46,500 nt of DNA from Chlorobiaceae bacterium (GTDB taxonomy: Bacteria > Bacteroidota > Chlorobiia > Chlorobiales > Chlorobiaceae): positions 1-46,500 of the forward strand of contig JAAXWX010000013.1 in the NCBI GenBank assembly GCA_013334755.1, in the 5' to 3' direction. The position numbers and the translations under genes were made by a program. This document shows, piece by piece, positions 17,846-26,392 of the stretch. Below the pieces are notes generated by a model, which had not been told where the DNA came from, did no database searches, and saw only the letters and a list, made by a program, of their open reading frames with translations. The number at the start of each line of letters is the position of its first letter. Position 1 is the first letter of the stretch.

Positions 17846-19345
17846 TCACTTTGTTGTCAGCAAATTTTTCTGAATTTTTCCTGCTGTGTTTTTAGGCAGA
17901 GCTGTCATGAACTCTATTTTTCTTGGAAGAGCATAGGCTGGCAGCCTGGATTTGCAGTGTTCAATGATCTGTTCAAGAGAACGTTCCATGCCCTTGTTCA
18001 CAACAACATATGCTTTTGCGGCTTCTCCAAGCTGGTCATCAGGTATACCGACAACGGCGACTTCTGTAATTTCGGTCATTTCAAGAATGACATTTTCAAT
18101 TGTTGCCGTCATGACCTTATAGCCGCTGGGTTTGATAAAGTCTTTTTCTCTTCCTACAATATAGATATATCCCTCTTCATCGACATATGCCAGATCGCCG
18201 GTGTACAGTTTTCCATTCCGGAAAGGATTTTTTGCCGGATCGGGAAATAGATACCCTGCGGTGATATTGTCGCCTTCCGCTACGATTTCCCCGACTTCTC
18301 CCTGTTTTACAGGAGTTCCGAACTTGCCGACAACCTGCAGCTTAACTCCCGAAATTCCCCTTCCGATAGAACCCGTTTTTTCTGCAAGCTTTTCGGGCAG
18401 CAGGCAAGAGAGACGTGCGGTAGCTTCGGTTTGCCCATAGCCTATAAATAATTGTACTTGCGGGGGGAGGACATTGCGCAGTTCGGTTATATATTTTTCA
18501 GAGAGTTTTCCACCGGCCTGCTGAATATAGCGTAAAGCAGGGAAATGGCGTTTCCTGAAACTCTGGTTGTTCAACAGACTCTGAAATGTACTTGGAACAC
18601 CTGCGAAGCCGGTGCATCCTGAAGCTTCCATGCTGTTCAGCGTATCTTCAGTGTATTGGAAGTAGTTGTTGATGACTAATGATCCTCCGGCCCTCAGATG
18701 GGTATGGAGTAGAGAGGTGCCGAAACAGTAATGGAAGGGCAGAATGGTCATCATTCTGTCTTCAGGGGATAACTGGAGATAGTCATTTATGGCATTAGTG
18801 TTTGCCATAATGTTTTTATGCGTAACCTTGACAGCGTTAGGTTCACCTGTTGAGCCCGAAGTGAACATCAATGCGGCAAGATCTTTTTCCGGGTTGACGG
18901 TAACGGTTTCACTTTTCGTATACATGTCAACTATCTGCTCTTTGTGCGCCATTATCGTGCTTTTGAGAACGATGATGCTGTTGCTGGCCGAGCATATCCG
19001 GGGGTATTTGGCTGCTGCATGGTCATCAATGCAAAATGCGCGGCACTGGACAATACGGGTGTATTTTTCGAGGTCGTCACTCGTCAGTCGTGATGGCAGT
19101 GGTACAGCAACCGCCCCTGCTTTTATAATACCCAGATAGCTTGCAGCCCAGAATGCCGAGTTATCCGCAAGGATTCCGATTCTTTCCTGAAACTTTATCT
19201 CCGATTGTTTCAGAGTTCTTGCAACCTCTTCAGCCATCAGGAGCAATTCACCGTAGGTTGTGCTTGTATTTTCCTCAATAAATGCCACATGGTCACGTTC
19301 TGCATTTTCAAGCAGATATAGGAACAGATTCTTCATCTTGTTCAT
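17846..19345 (-). CDS. AMP-forming acyl-CoA/acyl-ACP ligase
   Basis: 499 residues from ATG 19345; ATG 19336 is as likely and a TTG at 19366 is weaker. Adenylation-domain core motifs are in order: TSGSTGEPNAVKVTHKN (phosphate loop), GYGQTEATARLSCLL, YTGDLAYVDEEGYIYIVGREKD (ribose Asp) and the terminal lysine in KNTAGKIQKNLL. It should activate a carboxylic acid as the adenylate and load it on the phosphopantetheine of CoA or, more likely here, the ACP encoded 90 bases upstream. Comparable ligase-ACP-amidotransferase sets occur in exosortase-linked polysaccharide clusters; no exosortase is seen in this window. The substrate acid is unknown. Confidence 0.85.
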   Translation of the reverse strand: MNKMKNLFLYLLENAERDHVAFIEENTSTTYGELLLMAEEVARTLKQSEIKFQERIGILADNSAFWAASYLGIIKAGAVAVPLPSRLTSDDLEKYTRIVQCRAFCIDDHAAAKYPRICSASNSIIVLKSTIMAHKEQIVDMYTKSETVTVNPEKDLAALMFTSGSTGEPNAVKVTHKNIMANTNAINDYLQLSPEDRMMTILPFHYCFGTSLLHTHLRAGGSLVINNYFQYTEDTLNSMEASGCTGFAGVPSTFQSLLNNQSFRKRHFPALRYIQQAGGKLSEKYITELRNVLPPQVQLFIGYGQTEATARLSCLLPEKLAEKTGSIGRGISGVKLQVVGKFGTPVKQGEVGEIVAEGDNITAGYLFPDPAKNPFRNGKLYTGDLAYVDEEGYIYIVGREKDFIKPSGYKVMTATIENVILEMTEITEVAVVGIPDDQLGEAAKAYVVVNKGMERSLEQIIEHCKSRLPAYALPRKIEFMTALPKNTAGKIQKNLLTTK

Positions 19346-19435
19346 GACTTTGAAAAAGTTGCACAAATATCTCGTTCAGGGCACCTGAAGCCTATACAGC
19401 AGGGGAGCCATGAACGAGTATATATGACGGCGGTA

Positions 19436-19693
19436 TCAGGCATTCTTCCTTTTGTCAATAAAATTGACGAGTGACTGAACCGAGCCCAGATTGGCCCTGG
19501 TTATTTCAGTATCATTAATCTCGATCTGGAAATGCTGTTCAAGATAAACCACTATATTTGTAGTGCCCAGCGAATCGACGCCATGTTCAGCCATTGGGGT
19601 ATCATCCGGGGCGGCAGGGTTAAACAAGGGAAATGACTCGCAGAGATAGCTTACTAATTGCTCGCGGATTTCAGGTCTGGTTAGAGATGGCAT
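19436..19693 (-). CDS. Acyl carrier protein (cluster-specific)
   Basis: 85 residues. It has the phosphopantetheine attachment motif GVDSLGT with Ser41, followed by the typical acidic helix region FQIEINDTEIT. Its pI-relevant composition is moderately acidic and it is unlike a housekeeping AcpP in sequence. It sits between a NadE-like gene (40 bases) and the acyl ligase (90 bases), so it is probably the carrier onto which the ligase loads its acid. The carried acyl group could then be amidated by the adjacent AsnB- or NadE-type enzymes, or used by an acyltransferase. Confidence 0.88.
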   Translation of the reverse strand: MPSLTRPEIREQLVSYLCESFPLFNPAAPDDTPMAEHGVDSLGTTNIVVYLEQHFQIEINDTEITRANLGSVQSLVNFIDKRKNA

Positions 19694-19733
19694 ATGTTAT
19701 ATCTCCGAAATGTTATAGGATTTGAGGTTTTTA

Positions 19734-20684
19734 TCAAGGCACTAATGGTGAAAGACGCAGATATTCGGTTGTCCGTTGTTTGTTCTGTATATCTGCAATA
19801 ACATTGTTTACCTGTTCAACAGTCAGGTTGAATGATGAAGCTATCTTTTCGGAAGATTGTTTTTTTTCAAATGCATCCCAGATACCATCAAGCAATTCGA
19901 AGGGAAGCCGGTAAAAGAACTCCTCCTGAGTAGTATCGGCCGGGTACGTATCAGTTGTCGGTGGTCTCTGGATGATATCATCGGGCACCCCTATGCACTT
20001 TGCAAGGGCATAGACCTGTGTTTTAAACAAGTGGCGTATCGGCTGGATATCGACACCTCCGTCGCCATATTTTACAAAAAAGCCCAGATCGTGTTCATTT
20101 TTATTTCCTGTTCCTATCACGGCATAGTTGCGTCTTTCAGCCTCATGGTATAGCGTCATCATTCTTGCCCGCTGTTTCAGGTTCGATGCCGCTACGATCT
20201 CGTTGACCTGGGAAGGGCTTAGACGGCGGCGGATTTCCTTTCCGTCCGGCTTGATGACCACAGCACTGAAAACATTCAGAGACGCCTCTTCGAGAAGGTT
20301 CTGGGGAAGTACGATTTTGAATTTGTCATGAACGGGATCAAAATCAGGTACAGCCTGCTTGACTGCATTGTCGCGGGCATCATAGCAGCCGAATCCTCCG
20401 AGTGCGGGAGTGATATCTCTCGTGACAGTCCTGACGCCAAGACGACTGGCCATATCTTCAGCGAGTTTGGCACTGTCGGGACTCGAATCCCGGTCGGGAA
20501 GCATGGCGACAATAACCCGTTCAGCGCCCAGAGCATTGACCGCAAGCTGAAGAACGGTAGCTGAATCTAATCCGCCACTTACTCCTATAACACCGCCGTC
20601 ACGTTTCAGTTTTGTGATGCAGGATTCCTTCAGCCACGACACCAGGCGGGATGCCTCTTCCGAGGGATTGAAATCAGTAAACAT
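19734..20684 (-). CDS. nadE: NAD synthetase-like ATP-pyrophosphatase amide ligase
   Basis: 316 residues. It has the PP-loop SGGLDS at residues 36-41, LKQRARM at about 169-175 (the NadE family's xQARxR region) and GTGNKNEHDLGFFVKYGDGG at 191-210, so it belongs to the NH3-dependent NAD synthetase fold; no glutaminase domain is fused. It is longer than typical ammonia-type NadE (about 245-275 residues) because of extra sequence around 95-165. Tight linkage to asnB (18 bases) and an ACP suggests a dedicated amide ligase in polysaccharide modification. A housekeeping role in NAD synthesis is the alternative; it depends on whether the genome has a second nadE. Confidence 0.78.
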   Translation of the reverse strand: MFTDFNPSEEASRLVSWLKESCITKLKRDGGVIGVSGGLDSATVLQLAVNALGAERVIVAMLPDRDSSPDSAKLAEDMASRLGVRTVTRDITPALGGFGCYDARDNAVKQAVPDFDPVHDKFKIVLPQNLLEEASLNVFSAVVIKPDGKEIRRRLSPSQVNEIVAASNLKQRARMMTLYHEAERRNYAVIGTGNKNEHDLGFFVKYGDGGVDIQPIRHLFKTQVYALAKCIGVPDDIIQRPPTTDTYPADTTQEEFFYRLPFELLDGIWDAFEKKQSSEKIASSFNLTVEQVNNVIADIQNKQRTTEYLRLSPLVP

Positions 20685-20702
20685 AAATCATGTGTTTAAG
20701 CA

Positions 20703-22601
20703 TTAAAGATGATTGTTCTGTATAAAGGTGTGATGCCAGAGTTGGGTTGTTACAATTCCCATCAAGGCCATCTGCTCCATTTCGCTTGCCATTTGGCCCG
20801 CCCTCGCTTTATTCAGGAGTTTCTGAGCTGCTTGAGTTGAAAAAAGCCCTGTCTTGTTCAGTTGCTTCTCCGAAAGTAAATCACTGATATTATCAAATGA
20901 TTTGCTTTTAAAGATATCCTGTATCGGTGCCCGATAAGGAAATTTTGTGCGTTTGGCAATCTCATCCGGCAGCATGGTTTCCGCTACCCGGCGTAAAACA
21001 TATTTGTCCTGTTTCAGGCTTCGCAGTTTGAGTGTCTGGGGAAGCGAGTTGGCAAACTCAATCAGTCGATGGTCTAAAAAGGGAAAGCGCCCTTCAATTC
21101 CGTTGGCCATGGCGACCCTGTCTCCCTGTGAAGAGAGCAGGTAGGGGGTCATGAAGGTCATGATCTCCAGTGTCTGTGCTTGTTGAGGTGAACTCCAGTT
21201 CCGGAATCCTGGCGGAAGGATCCCGGACAGGCGTTCTTCAATTGGCCTCGCAGCGAGTCCTGCCCGGACTTCAGGATGGAAATAGCCCTGCAGTCGTGCA
21301 GTGCTGTTCCATCGGAACATATGACTGAAAAGCACATCATCGGTATGTTCCAGACCTTCCTGCATTGCCAATTCCAGACCGCGCAATTTATCTCTCTCGG
21401 GAAGGTAGGGGTAAAGCCGGCGAACCAGCGATCGTCTCATTGCCGATCCGGGATTGCGTGCCATAAACTGTCGGACTGCAGTTTCCTTGAAAATATCGTA
21501 GCCCATAAAAAATTCATCGGCGCCTTCACCAGTAAGGACTGCCTTGAGGCCGTGCCTGTTGACGTTTTCCGAAAGAGGAAGCATGGAAATCGGGCCCGCG
21601 CGCAGTTGCGGAACTTCAGTATGCCAGACCATTTTCGGTAAAGCTGAGGCAAGATCGTCTGCTGTACAGCGGGTTATATGATGGATGGTGCCGAGATGTC
21701 GTGCAACCTGGAGCTGGTACTCGCTTTCATCATAGTCGGGATGCTGGAATGTAATGGAAAAGGTGTGCAGCTCGGAAGCGTAATGGTTGGCGAAGGCGCC
21801 GATCACCGAGGAATCAACTCCCCCACTGAGGTAGGATGCAATAGGAACGTCGGCCTTCAGGCGAATTTTCACTGCATCGTCAAAGATAGATGAAAATGCT
21901 TCTTTTGCGGTTTCTTCCGACCATTTTCCCTCAGTGAAGTCAAGCTGCCAGTAGCGTTCTTTTTTAATATCACGCTTGCCGAATTCAAGAGTGTAATGAT
22001 ATGCAGGAAGTACTTCAAAAATGTTTTTAAAGGCTGTTTTTCCTGGAAGTGGTGTCCAGAATGTCCAGATGTCCTGCATGACTGAAAGATCCGGTTCCCT
22101 GGGTATTTCAGGGATGGTGAGCAGGGCTTTGATTTCAGAAGCGAAATAAAGTGTTTCTCCAATGAAGGTATAGAAAAAAGGGCATATGCCCAGCCTGTCT
22201 CTGCAGAGAATGAATTTCCGGTTTATGCTGTCCCAGAGTGCGAATGAGTATTGACCGTTCAGTTGCTTGAATCCTTCCACTCCATGTTCTTCGTAGAGGT
22301 GCAGAATGACTTCTACATCACATAGTGTTTTAAACGTATGGCGGGGAGTCAACTGGCGGCGTAGTTCTGTATGGTTGAAAATTTCGCCATTACAGGTAAG
22401 CCAGATTGTTCCAGTTTCATTTGACAATGGCTGCTGGCCTGCTTCAAGGTCAACAAAAGCAAGGCGAGTATTTCCGAAGCTGACAAGATCGCTTTGATAT
22501 ATACCGCTTCCTTCCGGGCCACGATGTCTGATGCTCCGAAGCATGGTCTCAAGTTTATGCTTGTCCTGGGGAGCGTTAAACCATCCTGCAATGCCGCACA
22601 T
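20703..22601 (-). CDS. asnB: AsnB-type glutamine-dependent amidotransferase
   Basis: 632 residues. The N-terminal glutaminase domain begins MCGIAGWF with the catalytic Cys2, then RHRGPEGSG and TCNGEIFNHTEL. The synthetase domain has SYLSGGVDSSV (PP-loop) and VLTGEGADEFFMGYD. Free asparagine synthetases have this layout, but in O-antigen and exopolysaccharide clusters AsnB homologues often amidate a uronic acid or a carrier-bound acid. Location next to NadE-like, ACP and acyl ligase genes favours such a specialised role. No nucleotide-sugar 6-dehydrogenase that would make a uronate is seen in the window. The final residues (NNHL) end without extra domains. Confidence 0.86.
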   Translation of the reverse strand: MCGIAGWFNAPQDKHKLETMLRSIRHRGPEGSGIYQSDLVSFGNTRLAFVDLEAGQQPLSNETGTIWLTCNGEIFNHTELRRQLTPRHTFKTLCDVEVILHLYEEHGVEGFKQLNGQYSFALWDSINRKFILCRDRLGICPFFYTFIGETLYFASEIKALLTIPEIPREPDLSVMQDIWTFWTPLPGKTAFKNIFEVLPAYHYTLEFGKRDIKKERYWQLDFTEGKWSEETAKEAFSSIFDDAVKIRLKADVPIASYLSGGVDSSVIGAFANHYASELHTFSITFQHPDYDESEYQLQVARHLGTIHHITRCTADDLASALPKMVWHTEVPQLRAGPISMLPLSENVNRHGLKAVLTGEGADEFFMGYDIFKETAVRQFMARNPGSAMRRSLVRRLYPYLPERDKLRGLELAMQEGLEHTDDVLFSHMFRWNSTARLQGYFHPEVRAGLAARPIEERLSGILPPGFRNWSSPQQAQTLEIMTFMTPYLLSSQGDRVAMANGIEGRFPFLDHRLIEFANSLPQTLKLRSLKQDKYVLRRVAETMLPDEIAKRTKFPYRAPIQDIFKSKSFDNISDLLSEKQLNKTGLFSTQAAQKLLNKARAGQMASEMEQMALMGIVTTQLWHHTFIQNNHL

Positions 22602-22694
22602 GAAATATTTTTTTAATGTTACAACAGTTCGAGCATAAAATATCGAAAGCCACGGGTTTTAACCTGTGACTGATATGTTTAATTCCTGGAAAGC

Positions 22695-22700
22695 ATTATA
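22695..22700 (-). promoter_or_regulatory. Possible -10 box upstream of asnB
   Basis: A perfect TATAAT reads on the minus strand, 94 bases before the asnB start. No good -35 hexamer is found at 16-18 bases. A short hairpin (CACGGGTT at 22651-22658, AACCTGTG at 22661-22668) would lie in the leader. Confidence 0.35.
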
Positions 22701-22739
22701 GTCAATCGGGTCCTTTTTTCAGTATCCATAACACGACGA

Positions 22740-23282
22740 TTACAGGTCTGATGAAAGAAAACGCCTGTATTTAAGTTTCGCTTTTTCGTATGCATCCCTG
22801 CTCATTCGGAAATAGTAGTTGAGCTCGTCCTCATCAGTGATGACCGCCCCGAAACTCAGAAGAAAATTTAATACTGCCTGATTGCCCTTTCTGACATCAG
22901 TATGTGACTGGTTGAATCCTAACCGGTATAATCCTATTTCGTAAATTGAAAGTACTGATTCAATTGCCGCATAGGGTGGGGCGTCATGTTTCAGTAACCA
23001 GCTGCCCCAGCAGAAGGAGTCGTTTCGGAAATCATAAAGCCGGATGACCCCAAGCTTTTCCGAGGTATTGTTTTCAATGATAAAATAATACTCCTGATTT
23101 TTCTTCTCCCTCTCTTTGTACTCTTGAATCCATGTTCTCTGGGCCTCTATATCATCTTTGGTTGTGGATAAAAATCTGCTTTTTTCAGGGTCAAGACGAA
23201 GGGAGAGGATGAATTCAGCATCACTTGCTTCAACAAGCCGGAAAAGGATATGCCTGGCGATGTTACTGATGATAGGATCCAC
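22740..23282 (-). CDS. GNAT N-acetyltransferase, RimJ/RimL-like
   Basis: 180 residues. The start is GTG 23282, backed by a good Shine-Dalgarno (GGAGAA, on the minus strand) 5 bases upstream. Fold motifs are FRLVEASDAEFILSLRLDP, LGVIRLYDF, and a late DVRKGNQAVLNFLLSFGAV, the acetyl-CoA helix-turn of the RimJ/RimL and PseH-like class. In sugar clusters such small GNATs acetylate an amino group on a nucleotide sugar. It lies 138 bases upstream of asnB, with a promoter-like TATAAT between, so it may be transcribed separately. Substrate unknown. Confidence 0.8.
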   Translation of the reverse strand: MDPIISNIARHILFRLVEASDAEFILSLRLDPEKSRFLSTTKDDIEAQRTWIQEYKEREKKNQEYYFIIENNTSEKLGVIRLYDFRNDSFCWGSWLLKHDAPPYAAIESVLSIYEIGLYRLGFNQSHTDVRKGNQAVLNFLLSFGAVITDEDELNYYFRMSRDAYEKAKLKYRRFLSSDL

Positions 23283-23667
23283 GTGTTCTCCTTTTTTTAA
23301 TGGCGGGGGTGGTTGTAATCATGTGTATACCTAATAAACATAAATGTAAAGATATAAAGTAATAATTGAGAAGGAAAGTCCTTTTTCCGATCAGTGACTT
23401 TTTAAAAAAATCAATGATGATAGGTTCTGCACTGCTTGTAACACTCAGGATGTACCGTGACCTTTATTCAGACGTTATTTGATTGTACCAGACGTTAGAT
23501 CAATCTACAACACATGCCGCGTAACTGATGTGGAGGGAAGTCTTTCCTGTTAATTAAAAACAAAAATGCGCTTGCTACAGAAATCGTGAACAAACAATTT
23601 ATTTTAGTCCGGTTTGTGGTTTTTTTGATACTTGATTGAACGGCCTGTAGATGACCATAAAAGTTTG
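23283..23667. other. AT-rich intergenic region with a 20-bp tandem imperfect repeat
   Basis: 385 bases without a credible gene, between two leftward genes. Its GC content looks clearly lower than the flanking polysaccharide genes. It holds the GNAT gene's ribosome binding site near 23288-23293 (read on the minus strand) and, at 23469-23508, two 20-base units starting CAGACGTTA. No protein, tRNA or strong terminator was seen. Confidence 0.5.
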
Positions 23668-24591
23668 TTATGGATAGGAATGATATGTTTCAATGTGTGT
23701 AATGATGTTGTTTATAGTTTTTGTTAATTTTTTTGCTCCATTCGAGTTGAAATGGTCCGCATCGAAAAAATCATTATCTGAAAAAGAAGAGTCGGAGAGG
23801 AGATTGATGTAATATACATTTTTATTTTTTTCTTGAAATTTTCTGGCATTCGATATGGTTCTGGTTATTTGTACACTATCGAGATTATCTCGATAATATT
23901 GGTGTCCTGGTGGTGTGAATAAGATTACAGATATGTTTTTATTTTTACAGAGAGTAATAATTTTTTGCAGAGAATAGTTGTTCTTACTCCAGTTATTATA
24001 ATTATGTGCTGTTTGGACAGATACAGATTTTTTTGCTGTTTCCAGAAAATCGACACCTGGATTTGAGATGTAGATAGTGCTATAACCCAAGCTGTCTGTG
24101 GTTATCGGTAATTCATTTCTTTGATAATAGGATAGTAATCTTTCAAAGTTTACATTGAACGGCAAGCTGAACAGCTCTGTGTAGTAGCGAATGTCATTGA
24201 TTTTATATATATCATAATACAGCGAGTAGTTTTTTGTTTCCCATTGATTTTCCAGTCTGTTTGTAAATGAGGCATACGAAATAGGGATCAGTACATACTT
24301 TAATTTGTTAAGATTATTTTCATATTTATTGAGGATCTCAAAGTCATAATTCAATGTTTGTGAAAAGTGACTTCCATTAAAGCCTTTAAGGTCAAAATAG
24401 GCTGGATTGATTCCTGAGAATGCATGTGATTCCCCTAAACATAAAATTTCGTAATTTCGAGCATTTTTGATATATGTATTGGCTTTGATCTTATAATCAT
24501 TGGGCATGTTTTGTAACATAATTTCCAAAATTATACATAACGGAATTATTGTTAATGAGAAAAAAAGTGTTTTATTAAAGAGTTTTTTCAT
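23668..24591 (-). CDS. SGNH-type membrane-anchored protein, AlgJ/AlgX-like partner of the MBOAT enzyme
   Basis: 307 residues. An N-terminal hydrophobic helix (about residues 8-28) looks like a signal anchor. GESHA at 53-57 supplies the SGNH block-I Ser55, and DADH at 277-280 the Asp/His of block V. FTPPGH lies between. Such proteins work outside the inner membrane with an MBOAT protein, taking an acyl group and passing it to a polysaccharide; AlgJ/AlgX with AlgI is the model. The start is 1 base after the MBOAT stop, so the pair is co-translated. The protein is rich in Asn, Lys, Ile and Tyr, in line with its AT-rich DNA. Named function is inference from motifs and pairing. Confidence 0.7.
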   Translation of the reverse strand: MKKLFNKTLFFSLTIIPLCIILEIMLQNMPNDYKIKANTYIKNARNYEILCLGESHAFSGINPAYFDLKGFNGSHFSQTLNYDFEILNKYENNLNKLKYVLIPISYASFTNRLENQWETKNYSLYYDIYKINDIRYYTELFSLPFNVNFERLLSYYQRNELPITTDSLGYSTIYISNPGVDFLETAKKSVSVQTAHNYNNWSKNNYSLQKIITLCKNKNISVILFTPPGHQYYRDNLDSVQITRTISNARKFQEKNKNVYYINLLSDSSFSDNDFFDADHFNSNGAKKLTKTINNIITHIETYHSYP

Positions 24592-24592
24592 A

Positions 24593-26065
24593 TTAAAACT
24601 GGAAATATATGAATTGTTGCTTGGCGGTAACTTTCAGTGCGACAATTATGAAAAATAATCCATAATAACAAGCCCATCTGAACCATAAAGGCTTTTCAAC
24701 TAATGATGTATTCCTGTTTCTGTAAATCAGGAATATTAACAGAAACGTAAAAAAGAGAGCAAAAAAGTCTTCCCGGTAAAGACCCATAAGAATATTATTT
24801 TTAATAAAGCTGTGTATGCCAATGCTTTGCAGCAGATTATAGTTGCCATAGATGTCATGTATGTGTGTGACGATATACCATGCATCTTCTGTATTTGCAG
24901 CCCGGAAGAAAATGTACGTGAAACTGACAAGATTAAATGTGATAAATATCTGCCATGCGGTAATCCATTTACTCTTTTCAACACCAAGCTTTTTATAGAG
25001 TTTTTTCTTATAGGGTTTGTAGAAGATCGAAACTGCAAGATATATGCCGTGCAGCACTCCCCAGATGATAAATGTCCAGCTTGCCCCGTGCCATATGCCT
25101 GAAAGGAGAAAGGTGCAAAATAGAGCAAGAGCTGTTCCGTTTGTCCCCAGACTCCTCCACTTCATCTGAAGCGGTTGAAAAATATAGTCGAGAATCCAGC
25201 GGGAAAAAGAGATGTGCCAGCGCCTCCAGAAATCAGCGCAGGAGGTTGCCAGATAAGGACTGTTGAAATTTTGTGTCAGATTGATGCCGAAAAGCCAGGA
25301 GGTGCCGAGAGCCATATTTGTGTATCCCGCAAAGTCGAAGTAGATCTGGAATGCATATGCGTAGGTGGCTATGATGAGCGGCAGACCAGTATAGGAATAT
25401 ACATCGTTATAGACCGGATCGACAAAGAGCGCAAGCCTGTCGGCAACAACCACTTTGAGAAAAAGCCCCCAACAGAACAGCAGCAGGCCTCTGCGGACAT
25501 CATCGTATTTGAACTCATAGGGTTTTCTGATTTGAGGGAGCAGGTTTTCCGCCCGCTCGATAGGGCCCTGGAGAAGTTTCGGGAAAAAACTAATGTAGAG
25601 TGCGAAATAGCCTATATGCTGTTCTGGTTTTGTCTTCATGAAATAGATATCCACCAGATAGGATAAAGCCTGAAATATAAAAAAAGAGAGAGCAATGGGC
25701 ACAAGCGGTGATGGTTCTTGCAGTTCCATACCGGAGAATAGAACGTTGAACAGAAAATTCAGATTTTCTACAATGAAAATAAGGTACTTGAAGTAAACGA
25801 GAATGGCGAGGTTTGTCAGGATACTGACAAACAGTATTTTTTTTCTTGTTTTCTCATGAGTGTATCTGTTGAGGACAATGCCTGAATAATAAGAAAAAAG
25901 AATAACAAATGTCAGAATGACAAGCAGAGATGGCTTAAGTAAAAACCCATAGAAAATGTAGCTGCTTAACAGCAGCACTACCCATCTAAAACGGTCAGTT
26001 GTAAAATAAAAAAGAAGAAAAACAACCGGAAGAAAGATGAAATATGAAAGCGAATTGAATACCAT
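24593..26065 (-). CDS. MBOAT-family O-acyltransferase (AlgI/DltB-like)
   Basis: 490 residues with about ten to twelve hydrophobic segments. Family signatures are FFPKLLQGPIERAENLLPQI (around 160-180), FWRRWHISFSRW with His284 and SGIWHGASW with the invariant His326, and a further WGVLHG. The protein sits in the inner membrane and passes acyl groups from a cytosolic donor through its core to acceptors outside. DltB uses a D-alanyl carrier protein as donor, so the ACP gene 84 bases upstream is a natural candidate donor here. The SGNH partner follows by one base. Acceptor is inferred to be the exported polysaccharide of this locus. Confidence 0.92.
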   Translation of the reverse strand: MVFNSLSYFIFLPVVFLLFYFTTDRFRWVVLLLSSYIFYGFLLKPSLLVILTFVILFSYYSGIVLNRYTHEKTRKKILFVSILTNLAILVYFKYLIFIVENLNFLFNVLFSGMELQEPSPLVPIALSFFIFQALSYLVDIYFMKTKPEQHIGYFALYISFFPKLLQGPIERAENLLPQIRKPYEFKYDDVRRGLLLFCWGLFLKVVVADRLALFVDPVYNDVYSYTGLPLIIATYAYAFQIYFDFAGYTNMALGTSWLFGINLTQNFNSPYLATSCADFWRRWHISFSRWILDYIFQPLQMKWRSLGTNGTALALFCTFLLSGIWHGASWTFIIWGVLHGIYLAVSIFYKPYKKKLYKKLGVEKSKWITAWQIFITFNLVSFTYIFFRAANTEDAWYIVTHIHDIYGNYNLLQSIGIHSFIKNNILMGLYREDFFALFFTFLLIFLIYRNRNTSLVEKPLWFRWACYYGLFFIIVALKVTAKQQFIYFQF

Positions 26066-26149
26066 GTATTCAGCATATTAAGCGTTCAGTATGAAAAAGG
26101 TCTTTATGTATTCATAAAAAAGCTGTTTGAACAGTATCAATTAATCCGT

Positions 26150-26392
26150 TCAGAATATTTTCTGTTCAATGAGATCGATAAATTCGCCAATATTTTGAAG
26201 TTGCATGATGTCCTTGAGATCAAATTTGATATTGAATTCTTTCTCAATTGCGACAATAATACTGATGTGAGAAAGTGAGTCCCACGCTTCAATATTTTCA
26301 GCTGTAGTTTCACGGAAAAGTTCAATGGAATCATCATCGAGCACATCTTTGAAAACTTCGGTTATCCTGTTTTTTATTTTCTCCTTAATCAT
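26150..26392 (-). CDS. Acyl carrier protein (partner of the FkbH-like protein)
   Basis: 80 residues. The carrier motif is AWDSLSHI with the phosphopantetheinyl Ser39, followed by EFNIKFDLKDI. Its start overlaps the FkbH-like gene's stop by four bases (ATGA), so the two are very likely translated as a pair, as in FkbH/FkbJ-type glyceroyl-ACP systems of polyketide clusters. It is distinct from the ACP at 19436, so the locus has two separate carrier proteins. Confidence 0.88.
   Translation of the reverse strand: MIKEKIKNRITEVFKDVLDDDSIELFRETTAENIEAWDSLSHISIIVAIEKEFNIKFDLKDIMQLQNIGEFIDLIEQKIF

Noticed and set aside
17840-18250. Rightward 136-codon open frame opposite the acyl ligase gene
   Set aside because: It is the antisense shadow of a gene with full adenylation motifs and has no known pattern.
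25175-25666. Rightward 163-codon open frame opposite the MBOAT gene
   Set aside because: Antisense shadow of a gene with clear MBOAT motifs and no sign of its own ribosome binding site.
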